DNA of 6,272 nt from Chthoniobacterales bacterium (lineage in GTDB: Bacteria; Verrucomicrobiota; Verrucomicrobiia; Chthoniobacterales; UBA10450), in assembly GCA_013695905.1 (NCBI GenBank), contig JACCZQ010000140.1, forward strand, positions 1-6,272, read 5' to 3'. The notes under the pieces were generated by a model, which saw only the letters and a program-made list of their open reading frames with translations, was not told the origin of the DNA and ran no database searches. Of this stretch, positions 1 to 5,397 are shown piece after piece. Numbering within the stretch: the first letter of the stretch is position 1; each line of letters begins with the position of its first letter. The position numbers and the translations under genes are program-made.

Positions 1-1671
1 GACTTCACCCTTGTTGCCGATCAACGTGCCGGTGGCGTTCAGGAATTGCTCATCGAACGCGATCTTCGAAGGCGCGGCGCTGCCGGAAATCTGTCGCGCC
101 GGCGGCACGTCCACATCCGCCGTGAACATCGTCGGCAGGAAACGCGGCTCCGCGTTTGCGCCGGCGGCGCCGAACACCAACTGCGCCGTTTCCAGGGTGG
201 TGTCGCCACTTTTCTGCGCGGGTGCGAAGGCGATCTTCTGGCCGTTCATCGGACAGGCGCGGCGGGCGTTCGTGGCCGCAATGCCATTAAAGTAGGTGAC
301 GAACTGAGGCGCGGTCGCGGCGCCGTGCGCCAGCGATTTCATGATGAACATCTGCGGCGCGCGGAACTCGGCTTCGCGACCTTCCCAATCCGTCGCGACG
401 ACGTGGAAGAGAAAGTCTTCGTCTTTCACCCGCGGCCAGAACCCGGTGTCGGCGACGCCGGGCGCCACCTGCGACAGCTCCGGCGGGTCGAGATTCGGCG
501 TGACGAGCGTTTTCACCGTGGCGGTGCGGAACGGCACATGGCGGTGCTGGTAAGTGCGCGTCGGCTGCCGCACGAAGATGAGCTTCCGCTGGCGGAGCGC
601 GGCGACCGGGCCCCCTTCCAGACGGCGGACTCCCCTCTGCACCTTGCGTTCGGTGATGGTGACGATGACCGCCCGATGGCCGAGCGGGAAGAGATAACCT
701 TCCTTGACGACGCGCGCGTGTTGGTCGCGGCCCGCGGTCATGATGTGGCGCCACTCGATCAGGTCCAACTCGGTCGCCCACTGGCCGTGGCTGCTCAGCC
801 ATGCGCCCTGCGAGCTCAGCATGAGGCGCTGGAGCTCGAATTGCGCGGAGCCGCCTAACGACCGATCGGCCGACAACCGCACGATCTGGTGCCGGTAACG
901 TTTGTTCAGCGACATCCGGAACGGGAACTGATCCGGCGGCGGGACCGGCGCCGTCGTGCCCATGAAATCCGGCGACCAGACCGCACCTGCTTTGGCGCCC
1001 GCGCTGATCCGCGTGTGCCACAGCTCGGTGCGTTTGTTGGCCGCATCCGTCACGGGGGCAAAAGCGTGCTCCCAACGGCTCAGATAACTCGGCGAGAGCA
1101 CCAGCCGGTAGGGCGCTTCGATCGCGGTGAATTGCGAGCGTATCGTTCCGCCGAAGTTCGCGTTGCCGCCGACCGGCGGCGTGCCCACCGGCGCCTGGAT
1201 AGTGCTTTGCACCACCTGCGAGGATTGCGTCAGAGCCTGCAGAATCGCTTCCAGCGAGAATTCCAGCGGCAGGAGCGGATCGCGAATGCGGAAGACCAGC
1301 TGGCTGCGTCCGGCAATGCGGGACGGCACCGGCGACACGCCCAGCGGCTCGGTGCCGGGCGAGCCCGGTTCAGCTTCGAAGAACGCGCGCTCGGCGAAAC
1401 TCTGCGGCGGGAAATGCGCCACGATGAAGCCGTCGCCGGCGCCATGGCGCGTGACGTGCGCGGGGGTACCGCCGGAGCTGGCGATCAGCCGAAGGTTGTA
1501 GAAATCGAGGGTGACGACGAGCAGATCGTCCGGCCGCACCACCTCGACCGAGAACTCCTTCCGCTGCGTCTGCGGCGTGACGACCTGCAGCGGCACGCCG
1601 CTGAAAAATGTCTGCAGGGTCGAGACAACATCGCTGAACACACCGGCGACGATGTTCCAGAGCGTGTTCAT
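1..1671 (-). CDS. Large conserved hypothetical protein, N-terminal 557 codons (C-terminus beyond left edge)
   Basis: Reading the minus strand from the ATG at 1671-1669 gives 557 codons without a stop down to base 1, so this is the 5' part of a longer gene. GGAGG at 1681-1677 lies five bases before the ATG, which fixes the start. There is no signal peptide, and the N-terminus (MNTLWNIVAGVFSDVV) is only mildly hydrophobic. Landmarks are EVVRPDDLLVVTLDFYNL at about residues 42-60, APYRLVLSP at 186-194, RTELWHTR at 214-221, and a dense block at 307-344 holding EWRH, GRDQHARVV, GYLFPLGHRA and ITERK. From memory, such blocks (TELWHTR; GRD..VRVV..G.LFP.GHRA...TERK) occur in very large uncharacterised proteins of several bacterial phyla; I know no function and no domain name for them. 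No catalytic signature is visible. Reality as a gene is well supported by length, start and codon use; function is unknown. Confidence 0.85.
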   Translation of the reverse strand, partial: MNTLWNIVAGVFSDVVSTLQTFFSGVPLQVVTPQTQRKEFSVEVVRPDDLLVVTLDFYNLRLIASSGGTPAHVTRHGAGDGFIVAHFPPQSFAERAFFEAEPGSPGTEPLGVSPVPSRIAGRSQLVFRIRDPLLPLEFSLEAILQALTQSSQVVQSTIQAPVGTPPVGGNANFGGTIRSQFTAIEAPYRLVLSPSYLSRWEHAFAPVTDAANKRTELWHTRISAGAKAGAVWSPDFMGTTAPVPPPDQFPFRMSLNKRYRHQIVRLSADRSLGGSAQFELQRLMLSSQGAWLSSHGQWATELDLIEWRHIMTAGRDQHARVVKEGYLFPLGHRAVIVTITERKVQRGVRRLEGGPVAALRQRKLIFVRQPTRTYQHRHVPFRTATVKTLVTPNLDPPELSQVAPGVADTGFWPRVKDEDFLFHVVATDWEGREAEFRAPQMFIMKSLAHGAATAPQFVTYFNGIAATNARRACPMNGQKIAFAPAQKSGDTTLETAQLVFGAAGANAEPRFLPTMFTADVDVPPARQISGSAAPSKIAFDEQFLNATGTLIGNKGEV

Positions 1672-1676
1672 ATTCC

Positions 1677-1681
1677 CCTCC
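1677..1681 (-). promoter_or_regulatory. Ribosome binding site of the large hypothetical gene
   Basis: GGAGG on the minus strand (1681 to 1677) sits five bases before the ATG at 1671. It is the clearest Shine-Dalgarno sequence in the window after the one at 2318-2324, and it decides this start. Confidence 0.7.
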
Positions 1682-1767
1682 GGACCGGCGTGCAGCCAGC
1701 GGGCGGAATGCGATGATGCCGGAACGGTCGGCGCGATGTCAACACTCCGGGGAGCGCGTGCGCCGCC

Positions 1768-1818
1768 TTACTTTGTCGGCAGATAGCTGCGGATGATCAG
1801 AGCGTAGCCGGCGATCAT
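1768..1818 (-). other. Tiny hydrophobic reading frame (16 residues), possible remnant or micro-membrane peptide
   Basis: On the minus strand ATG at 1818 opens a 16-residue peptide (MIAGYALIIRSYLPTK) ending at TAA 1770-1768. The same frame extends upstream through LIVFFTAS to an in-frame TAA at 1845-1843, which is immediately preceded by ATG GAC at 1851-1846. Ignoring that stop, the frame would read as one membrane-spanning segment with a basic tail, the form of small accessory subunits of transporters and oxidases. I cannot assign a family. No good ribosome binding site is visible. It may be chance or a decayed small gene. Confidence 0.15.
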
Positions 1819-1881
1819 AGAGGCAGTGAAAAATACAATAAGTTAGTCCATATCAGTTCTCAGGTTTTTGTTCCGACTCCA

Positions 1882-1900
1882 CCGGCGCGTCATGCGCCGG
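1882..1900. repeat. Perfect stem-loop, 7-bp stem
   Basis: CCGGCGC (1882-1888) and GCGCCGG (1894-1900) form a perfect GC-only stem around the loop GTCAT. No T-tract follows on either strand, so a classical intrinsic terminator is unlikely. A second palindrome starts three bases later. Confidence 0.6.
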
Positions 1901-1902
1901 CT

Positions 1903-1915
1903 TTGTCTGAGACAA
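1903..1915. repeat. Short palindrome TTGTCT-G-AGACAA
   Basis: Arms of six bases (1903-1908 and 1910-1915) flank a single central G. This is more like a dyad-symmetric protein-binding site than an RNA hairpin, because the loop would be too small for the full stem. It could be an operator, the edge of a dispersed repeat, or chance. Confidence 0.35.
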
Positions 1916-2001
1916 CCATGAGCCGCGCGCGCAACGCTGGCTCCACCGCGGTTGGTCAATGCTCACCATCTTTTGCTCTGCCCGGAAACTGGACGGCAAC
2001 G

Positions 2002-2031
2002 CGACACCCCGGGAGGGCAACGCTCCTGTCG
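2002..2031. repeat. Bulged stem-loop
   Basis: CGACA (2002-2006) pairs with TGTCG (2027-2031) and GGAG (2012-2015) with CTCC (2023-2026), with a five-base bulge on the 5' side and a seven-base loop. It adds to the series of possible secondary structures in this intergenic region. Its role is unknown. Confidence 0.35.
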
Positions 2032-2154
2032 TGGCCGGCTTGAGCACCAACCGACGCCCAGCCTTGCGCAGCGGGAGGCGAGCCACCCCAAGGGGCCTGC
2101 GTTTAATTTCAAAGCGTGATCAAAAAGCGAACCGCCTCTCAAACCTGCGCCGCA

Positions 2155-2173
2155 CCGCGTTCCCAAAACGCGG
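2155..2173. repeat. Perfect stem-loop, 7-bp stem, upstream of the Crp-like/usp unit
   Basis: CCGCGTT (2155-2161) and AACGCGG (2167-2173) pair perfectly around the loop CCCAA. It lies about 160 bases before the ATG at 2331. There is no T-tract, so termination is not indicated. It could be a leader RNA structure or part of a repeat. Confidence 0.5.
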
Positions 2174-2317
2174 CACAACCCTCCCGCGCCGACGCCGCCG
2201 CCGATCGCCCGCCGTGCGATTGTCGTTGTGCGCGCGGGCTCTCCTGCGCCCGGAAAACTGAAGACGCCGCGGGCACTTCCGCACTTGCCAGCGGGCCGGG
2301 ATCAGCACTCTTGTATC

Positions 2318-2324
2318 AGGAAGG
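2318..2324 (+). promoter_or_regulatory. Strong ribosome binding site of the short Crp-like ORF
   Basis: AGGAAGG lies six bases before the ATG at 2331. The stress-protein ATG at 2432 has no recognisable Shine-Dalgarno sequence of its own, so ribosomes loaded here may serve both reading frames by coupling. Confidence 0.65.
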
Positions 2325-2330
2325 CTCGAC

Positions 2331-2429
2331 ATGAACCGGCAAGAACTCGAAGCAGCAGTCGCGGCGCACCCGTTCCTCATCGGCATGAACGAGCATCTAA
2401 TCCGGTTGGTGCCGCACGCTGGTTCGTAG
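2331..2429 (+). pseudogene. Short ORF resembling the N-terminus of a Crp/Fnr-type cyclic-nucleotide-binding protein (truncated gene or leader peptide)
   Basis: ATG at 2331 opens a 32-residue ORF ending at TAG 2427-2429. It begins MNRQELEAAVAAHPFLIGMN and continues to LIRLVPHAGS. The pattern ...A-HPFL-G-(M/L)...HL..L...A is typical of the first helix of cyclic-nucleotide-binding regulators, just before the beta-barrel that binds the nucleotide. Everything after that helix (barrel, phosphate-binding cassette, helix-turn-helix) is missing here and in the other frames downstream. The ORF has a strong ribosome binding site, and its stop is separated from the stress-protein ATG by two bases. I infer a deletion that joined the front of a regulator gene to the usp gene, leaving a short translated leader that may drive coupled translation. 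A functional micro-ORF or a chance resemblance remains possible, since the match is only about 25 residues by eye. Confidence 0.45.
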
Positions 2430-2431
2430 CC

Positions 2432-3382
2432 ATGCCGGCCACTCCTGCGCAGCCGAAGATCGGCACGATCCTGGTGCCGACGGATTTCTCCGCCGAAGCG
2501 CAGAATGCGATCGATTACGCGCAGGCGCTGCTGCGCGAATCCGAAGGGACGCTGCACCTCGTTTACGTGCACGAGATCGACTACGTCTATGTGATGCCAA
2601 CGGTCATGACGGTGCCGCCGGTGCAGATGACCGAGGACATGACCAGAGCGCACGAAGAGCAGCTGAAGCAAATCGCTGCACGCTGCTCCGCCACGCAGAC
2701 GCACACGAAAAGCGGCCGCGCCTTTGACGGTATTTGCAAAACCGCGGCGGAAATCGGTGCGGATCTCATCATCATCTCCACCCACGGCAATACCGGATTG
2801 AAACATCTCTTCCTCGGCAGCACCACGGAGCGGGTGGTGCAGCATGCGCCGTGTCCCGTGCTGGTGGTGCGCGAGCAGGAGCGGGAGTTTGTCGCGAACG
2901 CGCCGGACGAGCAGCCGGTGCACATCGGCAGGATTCTGGTGCCGGTCGATTTCTCTGAATGCTCGTGGCACGGCTTGAACTACGCGCTCGAGTTCGCAAA
3001 AGCGCGGGGAGCTTCGGTCGTGCTGTTGCACGTCGTGCAGTTGGTGCCGTTCATGCCGGGCGATCGCTTCGGCGCCTACGAAGCCATGCCGGGGCGGGAA
3101 GTGTTAGAGGGCGCGGCCCGCGAACAGATGCAGAAGGTCGAGCAGGAGACGGATTTCGGCGGCGTCCCGCACGAAACCAAGGTGGTGATCGGCCGCCCCG
3201 CCGATGAGATCTGCCGCTGCGCGGAGCAGCTCCGCGCCGACCTCGTCATCATTCCCACGCACGGCCGCACTGGTCTCGTGCATGTCCTGATCGGCAGCAC
3301 CGCCGAGCATGTGGTGCGCTACGCTCATTGTCCCGTGCTGGTGGTGCCGCACCGGGAGAGCCGCAGCAGCCAGGCTGGCTGA
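2432..3382 (+). CDS. Tandem universal stress protein (two UspA domains)
   Basis: The 316-residue product is a duplicated UspA protein, expected to be cytoplasmic. Domain 1 spans about residues 9-147, starting with GTILVPTDFS, and domain 2 about 165-306, starting with GRILVPVDFS. Each ends in the nucleotide-loop pattern: THG at 117-119 followed after nine residues by GS at 129-130, and THG at 276-278 followed by GS at 288-289. Each domain closes with the usual CPVLVV strand. The first glycine of the G-2x-G-9x-G(S/T) ATP motif is replaced by Ser in domain 1 and Pro in domain 2, a common variation, so ATP binding is plausible but unproven. The ATG at 2432 is chosen because the first Usp strand begins nine residues later. 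The frame stays open upstream to a GTG at 2228, but that part is unlike any Usp and overlaps the short Crp-like ORF. No ribosome binding site precedes 2432, so coupling to the ORF ending at 2429 is likely. Such proteins act in stress survival; partners cannot be told from the sequence. Confidence 0.95.
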   Translation: MPATPAQPKIGTILVPTDFSAEAQNAIDYAQALLRESEGTLHLVYVHEIDYVYVMPTVMTVPPVQMTEDMTRAHEEQLKQIAARCSATQTHTKSGRAFDGICKTAAEIGADLIIISTHGNTGLKHLFLGSTTERVVQHAPCPVLVVREQEREFVANAPDEQPVHIGRILVPVDFSECSWHGLNYALEFAKARGASVVLLHVVQLVPFMPGDRFGAYEAMPGREVLEGAAREQMQKVEQETDFGGVPHETKVVIGRPADEICRCAEQLRADLVIIPTHGRTGLVHVLIGSTAEHVVRYAHCPVLVVPHRESRSSQAG

Positions 3383-3398
3383 GACGCGCCCCAGCGCG
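3368..3398. repeat. Two adjacent small hairpins at the end of the usp gene
   Basis: AGCCA (3368-3372) pairs with TGGCT (3376-3380) over the usp stop codon, and CGCGC (3385-3389) pairs with GCGCG (3394-3398) around CCCA. No T-run follows (ATTCCAAAAAC comes next), so a strong rho-independent terminator is not shown. Read-through into the membrane-protein gene at 3488 is possible. Confidence 0.3.
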
Positions 3399-3487
3399 CG
3401 GCATTCCAAAAACGAGCTACCGCCGCAGCGCCCCGCAAATGCGTTGTGAATGTGCAGCGCCGCACCTGCGTCGAAGCGTTCCTGTTC

Positions 3488-4183
3488 ATGAGAGATTTCC
3501 TTCGTTCACCCGTGACGCGCTGGGGCGCTGTCGCTCTGTTCCTCATTGCCGCCGTCGTCGCCGCACGCGTGTTGCCGCTCATGGATTGGATCAACGCCTT
3601 CCGCGAGTGGTCGGCGCAGCTCGGCCCCGCTGGCCCGCTCATTTATGGCGTCGTCTTCGGAGCAGCTGCCATTCTCATGCTGCCGTGTCTGCCGCTGACC
3701 ATTGTGGCGGGGTTCACCTTCGGCTGGGCGGGTGGAACCCTCGCCGTGATGCTCGGTATCGCGATCGGTTCCGCCTTCGGCTTTCTCGCGGTGCGGCTCT
3801 CCGCGCGAGGTGCAGTGGCAAAACGCCTCGAGCGGCATCCGCGCTTCAAAGCCATCGATCACGCGATCGCGCAGGAAGGCTGGAAGATCGTCGGCCTGCT
3901 CCGGATGTGTCCGGTGCCGTTCGGCATCACGAATTACCTCTACGGCCTCACCGCGATCGATTTCCCGCGTTACATGGTCGCGACGATGGGCGGAATGTTG
4001 CCTGGGACGGTGATGTTCGTTTATCTCGGCGCCTTCGGCCAAAAGACGCTGGAAGGGCCGCGCCATCCGCTGGAATGGGTCATGGGTGGCCTGACGCTGC
4101 TGGCCATGTTTGGTGTCGTAATTCTCCTCCGCAACATCGCGAAGCGCGCCACTGCTGCACACTTTCAGGAGAAGAACGCGTAA
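3488..4183 (+). CDS. TVP38/TMEM64-family (VTT domain, DedA-like) integral membrane protein
   Basis: The 231-residue product is a polytopic inner-membrane protein. Hydrophobic segments lie at about residues 13-29, 50-78, 82-104, 163-185 and 196-215. The family pattern is clear. A re-entrant-like stretch (LMLPCLPLTIVAGFTFGW, about 63-80) is followed by a Gly-rich helix (GTLAVMLGIAIGSAFGF). Then come RMCPVPFGITNYLYGLT (139-155), where Arg139, Pro142, Pro144, Phe145 and Asn149 match the usual R..P..PF...N...G signature, and MGGMLPGTVMFVYLG (167-181). Relatives act in lipid scrambling or membrane homeostasis, and the bacterial members are mostly uncharacterised. The ATG at 3488 is preferred because it places a short basic N-terminus before the first membrane segment; an in-frame GTG at 3446 would add 14 residues. 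Neither has a good ribosome binding site. It follows usp by 105 bases on the same strand, so co-transcription is plausible. Confidence 0.9.
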   Translation: MRDFLRSPVTRWGAVALFLIAAVVAARVLPLMDWINAFREWSAQLGPAGPLIYGVVFGAAAILMLPCLPLTIVAGFTFGWAGGTLAVMLGIAIGSAFGFLAVRLSARGAVAKRLERHPRFKAIDHAIAQEGWKIVGLLRMCPVPFGITNYLYGLTAIDFPRYMVATMGGMLPGTVMFVYLGAFGQKTLEGPRHPLEWVMGGLTLLAMFGVVILLRNIAKRATAAHFQEKNA

Positions 4184-4195
4184 CGTTTCCGCGTT
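4175..4195. repeat. Stem-loop spanning the TVP38-gene stop codon
   Basis: AACGCG (4175-4180) and CGCGTT (4190-4195) pair around a nine-base loop containing the TAA stop at 4181-4183. With no T-tract it is a weak terminator candidate at best. It lies 24 bases before the first REP-like unit. Confidence 0.3.
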
Positions 4196-4219
4196 AAGCG
4201 ATCGCATAACCAGCGACGA

Positions 4220-4254
4220 TGTAGCTGTCGCCCTGTGGGCGACACGGGTATGTG
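4220..4254 (+). repeat. REP-like palindromic unit 1 (GTAG-headed)
   Basis: The unit reads TGTAGC, then a perfect 8-bp stem TGTCGCCC (4226-4233) and GGGCGACA (4237-4244) around TGT, then CGGGTATGTG. A GTAG tetranucleotide just 5' of a short GC-rich hairpin is the hallmark of REP sequences mobilised by RAYT (TnpA_REP) enzymes. The unit is repeated almost exactly at 4397-4431 and, inverted, at 4282-4354. Twelve bases upstream of it (4203-4214, CGCATAACCAGC) also recur, with one change, upstream of unit 3. No RAYT gene is in this window. Confidence 0.8.
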
Positions 4255-4255
4255 G

Positions 4256-4278
4256 AGGCTACGCCACAAGCCTGTGGC
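4256..4278. repeat. Stem-loop between REP-like units 1 and 2
   Basis: GCCACA (4263-4268) pairs with TGTGGC (4273-4278) around AGCC, and CTAC, the complement of GTAG, sits directly 5' at 4259-4262. AGGCT (4256-4260) can alternatively pair with AGCCT (4269-4273). It looks like the linker hairpin of a BIME-type inverted REP pair. Confidence 0.5.
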
Positions 4279-4281
4279 CCG

Positions 4282-4354
4282 CACAAACCCGTGCTTGCCA
4301 CACCGTGCCCGCAGTTGCTTCGCACAGCGATGCAGGCGGGGGCAAGCAGCTACA
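4282..4354 (-). repeat. REP-like palindromic unit 2, inverted, with an enlarged stem
   Basis: Read on the minus strand this begins TGTAGCTG (4354-4347) and ends CACGGGTTTGTG (4293-4282), the same head and tail as units 1 and 3. The stem is different and longer: GCTTGCC (4293-4299) pairs with GGCAAGC (4341-4347), CCCGC (4308-4312) with GCGGG (4336-4340), and the tip TCGC-ACA-GCGA spans 4320-4330. Conserved ends around a changed hairpin suggest the ends are what is recognised and the stem can vary if pairing is kept. Confidence 0.7.
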
Positions 4355-4396
4355 GCGCAACAGTCGACGCATCACCAGCCGTGCAGCCACGCGCAA

Positions 4397-4431
4397 TGTA
4401 GCTGTCGCCCTATGGGCGACACGGGTCTGTG
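4397..4431 (+). repeat. REP-like palindromic unit 3 (direct copy of unit 1)
   Basis: This copy has TGTAGC, stem TGTCGCCC (4403-4410) and GGGCGACA (4414-4421) around TAT, then CGGGTCTGTG. It differs from unit 1 at only two of 35 positions (loop base 4412 and tail base 4427). The two starts are 177 bases apart. The unit ends 30 bases before the stop codon of the dehydrogenase gene, placing the cluster in the shared 3' region of two convergent genes, a usual location for REPs. Confidence 0.8.
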
Positions 4432-4460
4432 CCCCCGCCTCACCCATCGCCTCCGCCCCA

Positions 4461-5297
4461 CTACTCCTCCTTCGCCGCCGCTGTCTCCATATCCCCGCGG
4501 CCATACTTCTGTTTCTCCTCCGGAATCTCTTCGTAGAACTTCTGGTTCACCTTCGACTGCGCTTCTTCAGTAAGAATCCGGCGCGCGAAGACCAGCGTCT
4601 TGTTCATCATCCCCGGCACCACGATGCGATCCCCGCCCATGACGCCTTTGTAGCCAGCCTTCGCCACCTCCTGCGGCGCCATCGCCTGCTGGAACGCGCG
4701 GGTCTCCATCATGTCGGCTTTCGGGAAAAAATCGGTGTCCGTCGGGCCGGGGCAAAGCGCCGTTAGCGTCACGCCGGTGTCCTCCAGCTCCGTCGCGAGC
4801 GACTCACTCAACGACAACACAAACGCCTTCGAGGCGTGATACACCGCCAGCAGCGGGCCCGGCTCGAATCCCGCCACCGACGCCGTATTTAAAACACGCC
4901 CGCGCCCGCGCGAAATCATCGGCGGCAGGAAAAGCTTCGTCATGCGCAGCACTGCTTCCACGTTTAACCGCAGAATCGACAGGTCCTTCTCCAGCGAAAT
5001 CTCCCAATACTTCCCGGCCTGCCCGTGGCCCGCGTTGTTCACCAGAATCTCCACCATCGTGCCGCTGCTCTGGAGTTGATCGAAAATCTCCTGCGCCGCC
5101 TTCGGTTGCTCCAGATCCTTCGCGATCACCGTCACCGGCACGCCGGTCGCCGCCGTGATTTGCTGCGCCACCTCGTCCAGCTCCGCCTGCACCGGCGCCA
5201 CCAGGATCAGCGGATGCCCGTGTTGCGCAAACTCGTGTGCGAGATGAAGTCCGATGCCGCTCGAAGCGCCGGTGATGAGTGCGGTTTCGTTGTTCAT
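4461..5297 (-). CDS. Short-chain dehydrogenase/reductase (classical SDR, DltE/COG0300-like)
   Basis: The 278-residue product is a cytoplasmic NAD(P)-dependent oxidoreductase with a Rossmann fold. All core SDR motifs are present: TGASSGIG at 9-16 (cofactor loop), NNAG at 87-90, Asn112 in LNVEAV, catalytic Ser140 in NTASVAG, and Tyr153 with Lys157 in YHASK. The CPGPTDTDF segment (182-190) lies behind the active site. Length fits the family, with an acidic, probably flexible C-terminal tail. The second strand ends ILVAPVQAEL, where many NADP-dependent relatives have an Arg after the Ala (VAR...), so cofactor preference is uncertain. The substrate cannot be read from the sequence. The ATG at 5297 places the first strand correctly, though no Shine-Dalgarno is evident. 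The gene diverges from the phospholipase D gene across a 100-base spacer and converges with the TVP38 gene across the REP-like cluster. Confidence 0.93.
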   Translation of the reverse strand: MNNETALITGASSGIGLHLAHEFAQHGHPLILVAPVQAELDEVAQQITAATGVPVTVIAKDLEQPKAAQEIFDQLQSSGTMVEILVNNAGHGQAGKYWEISLEKDLSILRLNVEAVLRMTKLFLPPMISRGRGRVLNTASVAGFEPGPLLAVYHASKAFVLSLSESLATELEDTGVTLTALCPGPTDTDFFPKADMMETRAFQQAMAPQEVAKAGYKGVMGGDRIVVPGMMNKTLVFARRILTEEAQSKVNQKFYEEIPEEKQKYGRGDMETAAAKEE

Positions 5298-5397
5298 GCA
5301 AAGGGTTCGCGCGCACCGCGGCGGTCGGACGCGCCTTTCGCGGCGCTCAATTCACCCGCCGGACAAGCAAAACCGCTCCGCACTTCGATAACCTAGC
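5298..5397. promoter_or_regulatory. Divergent spacer between the SDR and phospholipase D genes
   Basis: Both genes start at the ends of these 100 bases, so the promoters of both are expected here. The left part is very GC-rich. The right part contains CGATAACCT (5386-5394), a weak -10-like stretch only six bases before the GTG at 5398. No good -35 partner is spaced correctly, and neither start has a Shine-Dalgarno sequence. Confidence 0.35.

Larger units (their letters stand above)
1672..2330. other. Intergenic region of about 660 bases, rich in stem-loops, no convincing gene
   Basis: This gap separates two divergent genes, the minus-strand hypothetical (start 1671) and the plus-strand short ORF (start 2331), so promoters for both should lie inside it. 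I found no convincing sigma70 -35/-10 pair. AT-richer patches are at 1825-1857 and 2101-2127. Clear palindromes are at 1882-1900, 1903-1915, 2002-2031, 2086-2095 and 2155-2173. Open frames here (for example minus 1853-2086, plus 1959-2261) give Arg/Pro/Ser-rich low-complexity peptides with no family resemblance and no good ribosome binding site, and I treat them as chance. The clustering of hairpins suggests a dispersed non-coding repeat or a structured leader RNA, which cannot be settled from one copy. Confidence 0.6.

Noticed and set aside
46..858. Plus-strand ORF of 270 codons, and a similar one at 889-1716
   Set aside because: Both are antisense to the well-started minus-strand gene 1-1671. 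Their products are extremely Arg/His/Glu-rich without motifs, as expected of shadow frames in GC-rich DNA.
287..1075. Minus-strand ORF of 262 codons in another frame
   Set aside because: It overlaps the continuous 557-codon frame on the same strand, has Arg/Pro/Gly/His-rich composition and no motif, and the chosen frame has a ribosome binding site and structured-protein composition.
1853..2086. Minus-strand ORF of 77 codons in the intergenic region
   Set aside because: It has no ribosome binding site and no family pattern, and it covers several palindromes. It is more likely a translated repeat or chance than a gene.
2228..2431. N-terminal extension of the stress protein to the GTG at 2228
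   Set aside because: The extra 68 residues are Arg/Pro/Ser-rich and unlike any Usp, and they overlap the short ORF that has the real ribosome binding site. The Usp fold begins right after the ATG at 2432.
2120..3031. Minus-strand ORF of 303 codons antisense to the stress-protein gene
   Set aside because: The opposite strand encodes unmistakable Usp domains. This frame is a reverse-complement shadow with biased composition.
3506..4207. Minus-strand ORF of 233 codons and plus-strand ORF 3328-4197
   Set aside because: Both overlap the TVP38/VTT gene, which has a full family signature. The shadows are charged, motif-free and lack start signals.
4220..4431. CRISPR array
   Set aside because: There are only two direct near-copies 177 bases apart plus one inverted divergent copy. 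Spacing, orientation and internal hairpins fit REP/BIME elements, not a CRISPR.
4235..4766. Plus-strand ORFs (4235-4573, 4305-4766) and minus ORF 4259-4504 over the repeat cluster
   Set aside because: They run through the palindromic repeats and into the antisense of the dehydrogenase, with low-complexity Pro/Arg/Ser products.
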